A stretch of 64,000 bases of DNA from Cupriavidus oxalaticus (GTDB lineage Bacteria; Pseudomonadota; Gammaproteobacteria; Burkholderiales; Burkholderiaceae). Of the stretch, positions 9,959 to 17,938 are shown piece by piece. Location of the stretch: NCBI RefSeq assembly GCF_016894385.1, contig NZ_CP069812.1, forward strand, positions 3,667,001 through 3,731,000, written 5' to 3'. The notes below the pieces were generated by a model, which saw only the letters and a program-made list of their open reading frames with translations, was not told where the DNA came from and did no database searches. Made by a program: the position numbers and the translations under genes. Position 1 is the stretch's first letter. Each line of letters starts with the position of its first letter.

Positions 9959-10879
9959 ATGGCAAACCAACGCAACGTCGGCTTCATCGGCCTGGGCATC
10001 ATGGGCGCACCGATGGCGGGCCACCTGCGCGCCGCCGGCCACACGCTGTTCGTGCATGACGTCAACCCGGCTCCGCAAGCGCTGGTCGACGCAGGCGTGA
10101 CCGTCTGCACCAGCGCCGAGGAAGTCGCCAAGCGCGCCGACATCATCGTCATCATGGTGCCGGACACGCCGCACGTTGAGGCCGTGCTGTTTGCCGACAA
10201 GGGCGTTGCCGCCGCGCTGAAGGCCGCCGGCAAGGAAGCCAGCTACAGCAAGATCGTGGTCGACATGAGCTCGATCTCGCCGATCGCCACCAAGGACTTT
10301 GCCGCGCGCATCAACAAGCTGGGCGCATCGTACCTGGACGCCCCGGTGTCGGGCGGTGAAGTGGGCGCCAAGGCCGCGTCGCTGACGATCATGGTCGGCG
10401 GCCCGCAAGAGGCCTTCGACCAGGTCAAGCCGCTGTTCGAGCTGATGGGCAAGAACGTCACGCTGGTGGGCGGCAACGGCGATGGCCAGACCACCAAGGT
10501 GGCCAACCAGATCATCGTCGCGCTGAATATCCAGGCCGTTTCCGAAGCGCTGCTGTTCGCCTCCAAGGCGGGCGCCGATCCGGCCAAGGTGCGCGAGGCG
10601 CTGATGGGCGGCTTTGCGGCCTCGCGCATCCTGGAGGTGCACGGCGATCGCATGGTCAAGCGCACCTTCGATCCGGGCTTCCGCATCGAACTGCACCAGA
10701 AGGACCTGAACCTGGCGCTGCAGGGTGCCAAGGCGCTGGGCGTGGCACTGCCCAACACCGCCACCGCGCAGGAGCTGTTCAACACCTGCTCGGCCAACGG
10801 CCTGGGCAAGCAGGACCACTCGGCCCTGTGCCGCGCGATCGAGATCATGTCTAACCACCAGATCGCCAACGCCAAGTAA
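9959..10879 (+). CDS. glxR: 2-hydroxy-3-oxopropionate (tartronate semialdehyde) reductase
   Basis: NAD(P)H-dependent beta-hydroxyacid dehydrogenase, 306 residues, that reduces tartronate semialdehyde to D-glycerate. The N-terminal dinucleotide motif is GFIGLGIMGAPMAGHL (8-23), the substrate motif DAPVSGGEVGAKAASLTIMVGG is at 127-148 (inner part DAPVSGGEVGA), and the catalytic lysine is K180 in QTTKVANQ. AAGGAG lies nine bases upstream of the ATG. Position after gcl and hyi fixes the substrate more firmly than sequence alone; relatives GarR and 3-hydroxyisobutyrate dehydrogenase share the fold. Confidence 0.93.
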   Translation: MANQRNVGFIGLGIMGAPMAGHLRAAGHTLFVHDVNPAPQALVDAGVTVCTSAEEVAKRADIIVIMVPDTPHVEAVLFADKGVAAALKAAGKEASYSKIVVDMSSISPIATKDFAARINKLGASYLDAPVSGGEVGAKAASLTIMVGGPQEAFDQVKPLFELMGKNVTLVGGNGDGQTTKVANQIIVALNIQAVSEALLFASKAGADPAKVREALMGGFAASRILEVHGDRMVKRTFDPGFRIELHQKDLNLALQGAKALGVALPNTATAQELFNTCSANGLGKQDHSALCRAIEIMSNHQIANAK

Positions 10880-10890
10880 GCAGCAACCCC

Positions 10891-10915
10891 GTCGTCCCCG
10901 CCCCGCGGGGACGAC
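10891..10915. repeat. Perfect 10-bp inverted repeat after glxR
   Basis: GTCGTCCCCG (10891-10900) and CGGGGACGAC (10906-10915) form a perfect stem with a 5-nt loop. There is no T tract, so it is more likely a degenerate REP element than a terminator. It resembles the elements at 8980 and 31288 in its GTCGT/ACGAC ends. Confidence 0.7.
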
Positions 10916-10926
10916 ACGCTTTGAAG

Positions 10927-10987
10927 TACCCGATCAGTACGCGATCAGTACCCAAATCGGCACCCCGTCAGTACCCCGTCAGCACCA
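10927..10987 (+). repeat. Degenerate 11-bp tandem repeat before ttuD
   Basis: About five imperfect copies of an 11-bp unit TACCCGATCAG follow one another (10927-10937, 10938-10948, a diverged 13-bp copy, then ACCCCGTCAG and TACCCCGTCAG up to 10982). They end some 10 bp before the ttuD start and occupy the place where its leader and ribosome site would be. Confidence 0.75.
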
Positions 10988-10996
10988 GGATTCTTC

Positions 10997-12319
10997 ATGC
11001 TCGTCACCGAACCCCAAGCCGCCCTGCTGTCGCCCCAGCGCACGGCAGCCCATCCCGGACAGCTCGATCCGCGCGCGCTGCTGCGCGACCTGTTCGATAC
11101 CGCGGTCGCTTCCGTCAGCGCCAGCCATTGCCTGCCGCCACACCTGCCGGCGCCGCCCAGGGGCCGCACCGTGGTGATCGGCGCCGGCAAGGCCGCCGCG
11201 GCGATGGCACAGGCGGTGGAAGCGAACTGGCAAGGCGAGCTGTCGGGCCTGGTGGTGACGCGCTACGGCCATGGTGCCGATTGCAAACGGATCGAAGTGG
11301 TCGAAGCCGCCCACCCCGTTCCCGATGAAGCTGGCGCGCGCGCCGCGCAGCGCATGGTGGAACTGGTGCAGGGCCTGACCGCCGACGACCTGGTGCTGTG
11401 CCTGATTTCCGGCGGCGGCTCCGCGCTGCTGGCCGCGCCCGCGCCGGGCCTGACGCTGGCCGACAAGCAATCCGTGAACAAGGCGCTGCTCAAGAGCGGC
11501 GCGAGCATCGGCGAGATGAACTGCGTGCGCAAGCACCTGTCCGCGCTCAAGGGCGGACGCCTGGCGCTGCACTGCGCGCCGGCGCGCGTGGAAACGCTGC
11601 TGATTTCCGATATTCCCGGCGATGACCCGACCCTCATTGCCAGCGGCCCGACGCTGCCCGATGCGACCACCTGCGCGGATGCGCTGGCCGTGATCGCCAA
11701 GTACGGCATCGACGTGCCCGCCAACGTGCGCGCGCACCTGGAGAGCGGTGCCGGCGAGACGCCCAAGCCGGGCGATGCACGCTTCGAAGGCCATCGCCAT
11801 GTGACGCTGGCCACCGCGCAGCAATCGCTGGAAGCCGCCGCGGCGCGTGCGCGCGAACTGGGCTTCGAGGCCCACATCCTGTCCGACTGCATCGAAGGCG
11901 AGGCGCGCGAAGTGGCCGAAGTCCACGCCGCCATCGCGCGCCAGGTCGCCCAGCGCGGCCAGCCCTTCAGCAAACCGTGCGTGATCCTTTCTGGCGGCGA
12001 AACCACGGTGACCGTGCGCGGCAAGGGCCGCGGCGGGCGCAATGCTGAGTTCCTGCTGGCGCTCGCGGTGGCGCTCGACGGCCTGCGCGGCGTGCATGCG
12101 ATCGCCGGCGACACCGATGGCATCGACGGCTCGGAAGACAACGCCGGCGCGCTGCTGTCGCCCGACACGCTGACCCGCGCCGCCGCGCGCGGGCTGAATG
12201 CGCGTGCGCATCTGGACAACAACGATGGCTACGGCTTCTTTGCCGGCGTGGACGACCTGATCGTCACTGGGCCGACCCGTACCAACGTGAACGACTTCCG
12301 CGCGATCCTGATCGTCTGA
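10997..12319 (+). CDS. ttuD: Glycerate 2-kinase of the MOFRL family (TtuD, 'hydroxypyruvate reductase')
   Basis: 440-residue protein of the GckA/TtuD family. Many annotations call it hydroxypyruvate reductase, but biochemically studied members phosphorylate D-glycerate to 2-phosphoglycerate with ATP. Visible signatures: VVIGAGKAAAAMAQAVE near residue 57, SGGGSALLAAP near 137, and the C-terminal MOFRL domain with SGGETTVTVRGKGRGGRN (about 332-349). The kinase reading fits the neighbourhood best: GlxR makes glycerate and pyruvate kinase follows, so 2-phosphoglycerate needs only enolase in between. The ATG at 10997 lacks a clear Shine-Dalgarno sequence because a short tandem repeat precedes it. 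Confidence 0.9.
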   Translation: MLVTEPQAALLSPQRTAAHPGQLDPRALLRDLFDTAVASVSASHCLPPHLPAPPRGRTVVIGAGKAAAAMAQAVEANWQGELSGLVVTRYGHGADCKRIEVVEAAHPVPDEAGARAAQRMVELVQGLTADDLVLCLISGGGSALLAAPAPGLTLADKQSVNKALLKSGASIGEMNCVRKHLSALKGGRLALHCAPARVETLLISDIPGDDPTLIASGPTLPDATTCADALAVIAKYGIDVPANVRAHLESGAGETPKPGDARFEGHRHVTLATAQQSLEAAAARARELGFEAHILSDCIEGEAREVAEVHAAIARQVAQRGQPFSKPCVILSGGETTVTVRGKGRGGRNAEFLLALAVALDGLRGVHAIAGDTDGIDGSEDNAGALLSPDTLTRAAARGLNARAHLDNNDGYGFFAGVDDLIVTGPTRTNVNDFRAILIV

Positions 12320-12393
12320 CGATCGCCGCCAACGTAGTACCGACTGACTCGCGGCGCCGACGCGCCGCTACCGAGAATGGAAGAGGAGACATC

Positions 12394-13857
12394 ATGAGAC
12401 GCCAGCGCAAAGCGAAGATCGTGGCCACGCTCGGCCCCGCCAGCACCGACATCGCGTTGATCCGCGCGCTGTTCGATGCCGGCGCGGACGTGTTCCGCCT
12501 GAACTTCAGCCACGGCACGCACGAGGACCACCGCGCGCGCTACGACGCGGTGCGCCAGGTCGAGGCCGAGACCGGCCGCCCCATCGCCGTGCTGGCCGAC
12601 CTGCAGGGCCCCAAGCTGCGCATCGGCACCTTTGCCGCGGGCAAGGTCGCGGTGCGCACCGGTGACGTGTTCGTGCTCGACAGCGACCCGACGCCGGGCG
12701 ACGGCACCCGCGTCTACCTGCCGCACCCCGAGTTGTTCGAGGCCGCGCAGCCGGGCCAGTCGCTGCTGATCGACGACGGCAAGGTGCGCCTGGCGATCGA
12801 GTCGGTGACGACCGGCACCATCACCACGCGCGTGGCCAACAACGGCACGCTGTCGGACCGCAAGGGCGTGAACGTGCCCGACGCGGTGATCCCGATCCCC
12901 GCGCTGACCGCGAAGGACCGCAAGGACCTGGATTTCGCGCTGTCGCTGGGCGCGGACTGGATCGGCCTGTCGTTCGTGCAGCGCCCGTCCGATATCGTCG
13001 AGGCGCGCGAGATCGTCGGCACCCGTGCCGGCATCCTGTCCAAGATCGAGAAGCCGGCCGCGCTGCAGCAGCTGGAAGAGATCGTGCGCGTGTCCGATTC
13101 GGTGATGGTGGCGCGCGGCGACCTCGGCGTGGAACTGCCGCCAGAGCGCGTGCCCGGCGTGCAGAAACGCATCCTGCGTGTGTGCCGCCAGCTCGGCAAG
13201 CCGGTGGTGATCGCCACGCAGATGCTGGAATCGATGATCGACTCGCCGGTGCCGACGCGCGCCGAAGCCTCGGACGTGGCCAGCGCGATCTATGAAGGCG
13301 CCGATGCGGTGATGCTGTCGGCCGAGTCGGCCAACGGCCGCTACCCGGTGCAGGCGGTGTCGATGATGAACCGCATCGTCACCGAGGTCGAGCGCGACCC
13401 GCTGTACCGCAACCTGCTCGACGCGCAGCACGAGACTCCGCTGAACACGCGCCAGGACGCGATCTGCGCCGCGCTGCGCGAAGTCACGCAGATCATCGGC
13501 GCGGCGGCGACGGTGACCTATACGTCGTCGGGCGCCACCGCGCTGCGCGCCGCGCGCGAGCGGCCGTGCGCGCCGATCGTCAGCATCACGCCGAACCTGG
13601 ACATCGCGCGCCGGCTCGCGATCGCGTGGGGCATCCACTCCACCGTGAGCCCGGACGTGCAGAGCGTCGACGAGATGGTCGATGCCGCGACGCGCGCGGC
13701 GCTGGCGGAAGGCTACGCCGCGCCGGGCGACCAGATCACCATCGCGGCCGGCATGCCGTTCGGCCAGGGCGGGACGACCAACCTGCTGCGCGTGGCGGAA
13801 GTCGGCGCCGGCGCGGTGGCCACGACCTCGTCCACGCGGGAAGCCGCATTGGCCTAG
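12394..13857 (+). CDS. pyk: Pyruvate kinase
   Basis: 487-residue pyruvate kinase, transferring phosphate from PEP to ADP. Motifs seen in order: KIVATLGPAS at the N-terminus, FRLNFSHG, LQGPKLRIG, the catalytic KIEKPAALQQLEEIV, MVARGDLGVELP, and TQMLESMIDSPVPTRAEASDVASAI (its centre MLESMIDSPVPTRAE). The C-terminal regulatory domain (about 350-475) is complete. GAGGAG precedes the ATG. As last gene of the glyoxylate cluster it appears to be a dedicated isozyme that drains glycerate-derived PEP to pyruvate; a housekeeping copy elsewhere is likely but not visible. Confidence 0.96.
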   Translation: MRRQRKAKIVATLGPASTDIALIRALFDAGADVFRLNFSHGTHEDHRARYDAVRQVEAETGRPIAVLADLQGPKLRIGTFAAGKVAVRTGDVFVLDSDPTPGDGTRVYLPHPELFEAAQPGQSLLIDDGKVRLAIESVTTGTITTRVANNGTLSDRKGVNVPDAVIPIPALTAKDRKDLDFALSLGADWIGLSFVQRPSDIVEAREIVGTRAGILSKIEKPAALQQLEEIVRVSDSVMVARGDLGVELPPERVPGVQKRILRVCRQLGKPVVIATQMLESMIDSPVPTRAEASDVASAIYEGADAVMLSAESANGRYPVQAVSMMNRIVTEVERDPLYRNLLDAQHETPLNTRQDAICAALREVTQIIGAAATVTYTSSGATALRAARERPCAPIVSITPNLDIARRLAIAWGIHSTVSPDVQSVDEMVDAATRAALAEGYAAPGDQITIAAGMPFGQGGTTNLLRVAEVGAGAVATTSSTREAALA

Positions 13858-13902
13858 CCCCCGCACCAGCGTCCCGTCCTGGGACGTTCACGCAGTGACC
13901 GG

Positions 13903-13925
13903 ACCGGGCGCAAGCCCGGTTTCTT
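13903..13925 (+). terminator. Terminator after pyk
   Basis: ACCGGGC (13903-13909) and GCCCGGT (13914-13920) form a 7-bp stem with a GCAA tetraloop followed by TTCTT. A smaller hairpin, CGTCCC/GGGACG, lies just upstream at 13870-13886. It closes the gcl-hyi-glxR-ttuD-pyk transcript. Confidence 0.7.
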
Positions 13926-14108
13926 ATGTTTGCCGCACACCGCCCGCATTGCCCGTCTCCAGGGTGATCGGGTGGTGTTTTTTTCTTGATGGCCCAAAAA
14001 AGGCGGGCGCGGGAGAGGGGGGAAAACCATCGCCACACCCATTGCTATACTGACTTCCACCCGGCCTACCCCGGGACCGCCCATCACTTTCCCCCAGGAG
14101 CCCGCAGC

Positions 14109-14978
14109 ATGCGCCTCGATGACGAAGCCGAAAGCCAGCACGTAGAAGACCGACGTGGCGGATTCGGCGGGCTGGGCGGCAAGTCGATCGGCATCGGCAC
14201 GGTCATCATCGCGCTGGCAGCATCGTACTTCTTCGGTATCGACCCGACGCTGATCATGCAGGGCGCATCCGTGTTGCAAGGCTCGGGCCAGCAACAACAG
14301 CAACAGCAGGCCAACCGGCCGCCCGCCACGGACCAGATGACGGTCTTCACGCGCAAGGTGCTGGGCAATACCGAGCGCACCTGGCAACACATCTTCGAGA
14401 CCGAGCTGAACCGCCGCTACGCGCCGCCGACGCTGGTGCTGTTCTCCGGCGCCACGCCGACCGCGTGCGGCACCGGCCAGTCTGCGATGGGCCCGTTCTA
14501 CTGCCCCGGCGACCAGAAGGTCTATATCGACCTGGCGTTCTATGACGAACTGCGCAAGCGCTTCGGCGCCGGCGGCGACTTTGCCCAGGCGTATGTGATC
14601 GCGCACGAGATCGGCCACCACGTGCAGAACCTGCTGGGCGTGTCCGAAAAGGTCGACGCCGCCCGCCGCCGCATGGGCGAGGCGCAGGCCAACCAGCTGT
14701 CGGTGCGCATGGAACTCCAGGCCGACTGCCTGGCCGGCGTCTGGGCCGCCACCGCGCAGCGCGCCAACCAGCAGTTGCTGGAACCGGGCGATATCGAAGA
14801 AGGCCTGAAGGCCGCCGCCGCGATCGGCGATGACCGGCTGCAGCGCCAGTCGCAAGGCTATGTCGTGCCGGAAGCCTTTACCCACGGCTCCAGCGAGCAG
14901 CGCGTGCGCTGGCTGCGCCGCGGCATCGAGTCGGGCGACGTCCGCAAGTGCGACACCTTCGCCGCGCGCGAGCCATGA
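14109..14978 (+). CDS. Neutral zinc metallopeptidase family protein (YpfJ-like)
   Basis: 289-residue protein of the zinc_peptidase/YpfJ family. A short basic N-terminus MRLDDEAESQ...RRGG is followed by one membrane anchor (about 26-43), a glutamine run (61-67) and a metalloprotease domain with HEIGHH at 166-171; the third zinc ligand is probably the Glu in SVRMELQADCLAGVW, a conserved family block. The active domain is predicted to face the periplasm. Start ATG 14109 follows CAGGAG at 14095-14100; the frame is open further upstream but without support. Substrates of the family are not established. Confidence 0.87.
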   Translation: MRLDDEAESQHVEDRRGGFGGLGGKSIGIGTVIIALAASYFFGIDPTLIMQGASVLQGSGQQQQQQQANRPPATDQMTVFTRKVLGNTERTWQHIFETELNRRYAPPTLVLFSGATPTACGTGQSAMGPFYCPGDQKVYIDLAFYDELRKRFGAGGDFAQAYVIAHEIGHHVQNLLGVSEKVDAARRRMGEAQANQLSVRMELQADCLAGVWAATAQRANQQLLEPGDIEEGLKAAAAIGDDRLQRQSQGYVVPEAFTHGSSEQRVRWLRRGIESGDVRKCDTFAAREP

Positions 14979-15095
14979 AGCCTCAGGCACGGCACCCGGC
15001 GCCGCGGGCGTGCGGCAAACAGCAAACAGGAAGGGGAGAAAAACGCCTGCCAGGCGAAGAGAGAAGGAGGAGGAGGTCAGCCGGGCAGGCGGGAG

Positions 15096-15124
15096 AGAAA
15101 AAGTGCGGCCACCGTGGTGGCCGC
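15096..15124 (-). terminator. Terminator of the repeat-protein gene
   Basis: GCGGCCACC (15105-15113) and GGTGGCCGC (15116-15124) form a perfect 9-bp stem. Read on the minus strand it is followed by ACTTTTTCTC, so it would end the transcript of the gene at 15172-15585. A long purine-rich tract lies on the other side. Confidence 0.7.
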
Positions 15125-15171
15125 TTCAGGTCGGGTGAGGACCGGAGAAGTCAGGCGTTCGGCTGCGCCGC

Positions 15172-15585
15172 TCAGACGCGATAGCCGTACAGCGAGCCGT
15201 CACCGGTGCGCGAGTTGTCGAGCGCGCGGTCAGCGATATCGCCGCTGAAGGTGTGCGTCCCTTCACTGAAGGTGTCGAACTTGCCTTGCTTGGAGATCTC
15301 GCCGCTGAAGGTATGCGTGCCTTCGGTAAAGGTGTCGAACTTGCCACCCTGGCGCGAGCCTTCCGAGTACACATCGAAGCGGCCGGTGCGGGCGCCATCG
15401 GTGTATGTATCGAACTTGCCTTGCTTGGCGCCGTCCGTGTACACGTCATACTTGCCGGCGCGCAGCGCATCGGCATACACATCAAACTTGCCGACCTTGC
15501 TGGTGGCGGGGGCAGCCAACGCCGCAGCGGACGCGGCAACTGCCGCGAACACAAGCGCGCCGCCAAGGATACGTCTGGCGATCAT
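15172..15585 (-). CDS. Exported protein made of GKFD-type repeats
   Basis: 137 residues, no family recognised. A signal peptide (MIARRILGGALVFAAVAASA, cleavage near ALAAPA) is followed by six tandem repeats with the core G-[KR]-[FY]-D-x-[YF]-x-[DE]-G: GKFDVYADA, GKYDVYTDG, GKFDTYTDG, GRFDVYSEG, GKFDTFTEG and GKFDTFSEG. The first four have a period of 12-13 residues; the last two are extended by THTFSG(E/D)I to 20 residues and are very similar at DNA level, pointing to recent duplication. A short tail ends in GDGSLYGYRV. AAGGAG precedes the ATG. Periplasmic or secreted location is predicted; function unknown. Confidence 0.82.
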   Translation of the reverse strand: MIARRILGGALVFAAVAASAAALAAPATSKVGKFDVYADALRAGKYDVYTDGAKQGKFDTYTDGARTGRFDVYSEGSRQGGKFDTFTEGTHTFSGEISKQGKFDTFSEGTHTFSGDIADRALDNSRTGDGSLYGYRV

Positions 15586-15851
15586 TTCGGGACTCCTTCA
15601 ACTGATTTCGTCTGGCTTGTTTTCTGGCCGGGTGAAGCTCCGACCGCCCGGCAATCTACGTTGCGATACGAGCACGGACTGAAGATTAGTCACAGTGCGC
15701 GCAAGCAGAAATGCCGCTGCGACGAATGGTGCGTTGCGAGTCGTGAAACGACTCGCTTGCCGATGAATGGTGTCCACGGATCGCCGGTTGCAAGCACGCG
15801 GTGCGGCGTGCATGTGTTCTATCCGGCATGCGCCGCTGGCGCGGCGGCCGC

Positions 15852-16280
15852 TCAGAGCGTGTACTGGCCGCTGGCTTCCGGCTGGAAGGCGATCTCGCTG
15901 ACCGTCACCTGCTGCTCGCGGCCGTCCGGGAGGCGGTAGCCGACGGTCTGGCCGGCGCGTGCGCCCAGCAACGCCTGGCCCACCGGCGACAGCACCGACA
16001 GCCGGCCGGCGTCGAAGTCGGCCGCATCCGGGTAGACCAGGGTCCAGTTGCGCGGCGACGGATCGCCCGGCAGGGTGCACACCAGCCGGGAGTTCATGGT
16101 GACCACATCAGTCGGGATTTCCTCCGGCGCGACGATGGTGGCGCGCGCCAGCAGGCTGTCGAGCATGTCCTCGAGCTGCGTCGAGCCGGCGCGGCTGGCG
16201 ATGCGCTCCAGGCGCGTGACGTCGAGTTCGGTCAGGTACAGCGACACGGATTGTGCGGATTGTTTCTTGGTGGCCTTCAT
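15852..16280 (-). CDS. rnk: Rnk/GreA-type nucleoside diphosphate kinase regulator
   Basis: 142-residue protein of the Rnk family, related to the C-terminal domain of GreA/GreB; Rnk binds RNA polymerase but lacks the long GreA coiled coil. The N-terminal helix (about 10-45, LYLTELDVTRLERIASRAG) is the short Rnk-type coil, followed by the FKBP-like domain with LVCTLPGDPSPRNWTLVYP and the signature LSPVGQALLGARAGQTVGYRLPDG (core SPVGQALLGARAGQ). The ATG at 16280 follows GGAGGAT; an in-frame upstream start is not supported. The exact paralogue (Rnk versus a stand-alone GreA/B C domain) is not certain. Confidence 0.82.
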   Translation of the reverse strand: MKATKKQSAQSVSLYLTELDVTRLERIASRAGSTQLEDMLDSLLARATIVAPEEIPTDVVTMNSRLVCTLPGDPSPRNWTLVYPDAADFDAGRLSVLSPVGQALLGARAGQTVGYRLPDGREQQVTVSEIAFQPEASGQYTL

Positions 16281-16762
16281 GGCGGATCCTCCGGCAGTCA
16301 TGGGTGGGCGCGGCCCGGCCGCATGACAAGTGGCAGGCGGCAGCGCGGTCAAGTCTTGGCTTTGCGCGGCAGCGCAGATATCAACGGTGCCGGCAATGGC
16401 GAGTCAGTCGCCGGCAACCATGGAGAGGCTGGCTCGGGCCCGGTTCGGCCCGGGCCCCGTGGTGGGAGACAGTCAGGCTGGGAACCGGGCGGATGCAGGC
16501 GGTGCGCTGATCCGGCGGGGGGACATGGCGAACGCGGACGCGCGCGGACGGCCGGTCCGCTGCAGGCGGACAGGCGCGTCGGTCATCGGCGTCGGGCGAT
16601 CGTTCACGGTCATGTGGAAAAGATTGGTGTGCGGCGGCCATTTGGCCACAAGGCCCGCAACGTAAGTCATCGCTTACGATGCAAGGCACCGCCCGGATTG
16701 GCGCACCGCTGTGGTGCGATCACGGTGACAGCCATCGTAGCACAGCGGCATGCCCGTGTACC
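16281..16762. other. Intergenic stretch between cadR and the rnk-like gene
   Basis: About 480 bases without a supported gene. It contains GC-rich palindromes (GGGCCCGG / CGGCCCGGGCC around 16435-16460) and a small GTAAG/CTTAC hairpin near 16663-16677. A 65-codon minus-strand frame at 16473-16670 has no ribosome site or recognisable domain and is left out. The promoter of the rnk-like gene should lie in its left part but no clear boxes were found. Confidence 0.5.
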
Positions 16763-17224
16763 TCACCCATTGGCAGCATGTCCGGCATCGTGCGCGGGCG
16801 CATGGCATTCACAGGCGGCCCCGGCCGCCGCCTGCTGCAGGTTCTGCAGGATGCCGCATTCGCTGGCGGGCTGGTGATGGTGGTGATGGCAGGTTTCGCG
16901 CAGTGCGCGCAACTGCCCTTCCAGCGCCTCCAGCGCCACCCGCTGCGCATGGATCTGCGCGATCTGGCGGTCCAGCAGCGTGTTGATGTCGTCACAATCC
17001 TGCGACGGGTTGCGCTCGAACTCGCGCAGCCGGCGCACGTCCGACAGGCTCATGCCGAGCGAGCGGCAATGGCGCACGAAATTGAGCTGCACCAGGTGGC
17101 CGTCGTCATAGCGCCGGTAGCCGTTGGCCTCGCGCCGCGGGGCGTCGAGCAGCCCCTCGCGTTCGTAATAGCGGATGGTCTCGACATCGCAGCCGCTGGT
17201 ACGGGAAAGTTCGCCGATACGCAT
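16763..17224 (-). CDS. cadR: MerR-family Cd(II)/Pb(II)-responsive regulator
   Basis: 153-residue MerR-type metal sensor. The DNA-binding domain (1-70) has MRIGELSRTSGCDVETIRYYEREGLL (core ETIRYYEREGLL) and the dimerisation helix spans about 80-115. C77, C112 and C123 correspond to the three-cysteine site of CadR/PbrR proteins, with a run of five His (113-117) directly after C112 and a Cys/His-rich tail (C138, C140, several His). This is the CadR/PbrR691 pattern rather than the Cys-pair of CueR. A matching MerR-type dyad lies 28-49 bp upstream of its start. No cadmium ATPase gene is adjacent, so the regulator may act at a distance. Confidence 0.9.
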   Translation of the reverse strand: MRIGELSRTSGCDVETIRYYEREGLLDAPRREANGYRRYDDGHLVQLNFVRHCRSLGMSLSDVRRLREFERNPSQDCDDINTLLDRQIAQIHAQRVALEALEGQLRALRETCHHHHHQPASECGILQNLQQAAAGAACECHAPAHDAGHAANG

Positions 17225-17251
17225 GGTGGAGGTCCTGTCTTGGGTGGCCAG

Positions 17252-17273
17252 ATCCCTGTAATCACTCCAGGGT
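17252..17273 (-). promoter_or_regulatory. MerR-type operator upstream of cadR
   Basis: On the minus strand the sequence ACCCTGGAGTGATTACAGGG (17273 to 17254) is an imperfect dyad with ACCCT/AGGG ends, like the ACCCT-N-AGGGT dyads bound by CadR, PbrR and ZntR. It sits in the gap between cadR and the divergent gene at 17387 and could control either or both. Clear -35 and -10 boxes with the usual 19-20 bp spacing could not be fixed. Confidence 0.65.
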
Positions 17274-17386
17274 TTTGGCTAGTGTAGGGCAGTCTGCGCG
17301 ACCTTGCAGCGACGTGCCGCAACCGGCGCCGGCGTCCTGGCGCATCCTGTAGAATCCCTTCACACCTACCGATAAGTCGTCCCCAC

Positions 17387-17791
17387 GTGCGTTCGCTCCG
17401 GCTTCTCCTGCTGGCCATGATGCTGGCCTTCCTGCCCCTTCCGGGCTGGGCGGGCGCGCTCGCGCATGCCGTGGATACGATCGGCCACGGGCTGGTGGCG
17501 TCCGCCACTGCACAGGCTGCAAGTGCAGCCGACGGCATGGCCGACGACATCGCCGACAACACGGCCGGCGACGCCCTGCAAGCCGAGCACGCCACCCCGG
17601 CAGATGCTGCGCCGGCGCCCGAATCCCCCGAGCCGCAACCGCAGCCCGGCGCCGACCTTGCCGAGCAGTTGCTGCCGGCATCTCCCCTGCGCCTCGCCGC
17701 GTGGGCGGGCCGCGCCGGCCCGCCGCGCTACGCCGGCGTCCCACTGCCCGAACCCGACCTGCCGCTGCTGCCCCGCCCGCCGCGCGCCTGA
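17387..17791 (+). CDS. Hypothetical exported protein divergent from cadR
   Basis: 134-residue frame starting at a GTG. The N-terminus RSLRLLLLAMMLAFLPLPGWAGA is a good signal peptide; the rest is Ala/Pro-rich with many acidic residues (a stretch around 65-90 reads AAPAPESPEPQPQPGADL) and no cysteine or histidine cluster. The signal-peptide style resembles small CzcI-like proteins of metal-resistance loci, but the metal-binding residues of that group are missing. It shares an upstream region with cadR and is followed 148 bp later by htpX. Coding status is likely but not certain. Confidence 0.55.
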   Translation: MRSLRLLLLAMMLAFLPLPGWAGALAHAVDTIGHGLVASATAQAASAADGMADDIADNTAGDALQAEHATPADAAPAPESPEPQPQPGADLAEQLLPASPLRLAAWAGRAGPPRYAGVPLPEPDLPLLPRPPRA

Positions 17792-17938
17792 GCGTGCGCG
17801 GCCGCGGTTGCCCGCGTCCGCCGTTTCCCGCGCGCCGTGCCGCGAGTGCGGTGCGCCCTTGCGGCTCGTCCGCATCCCCGCTGTAGTTGCTCCACTGTTG
17901 CTCCACTTCGATTGCACTCGACTGCATTCCATACACAC

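Noticed and set aside
16473..16670. A 65-codon minus-strand frame between cadR and the rnk-like gene
   Set aside because: No Shine-Dalgarno and no recognisable domain; typical of chance frames in GC-rich DNA.
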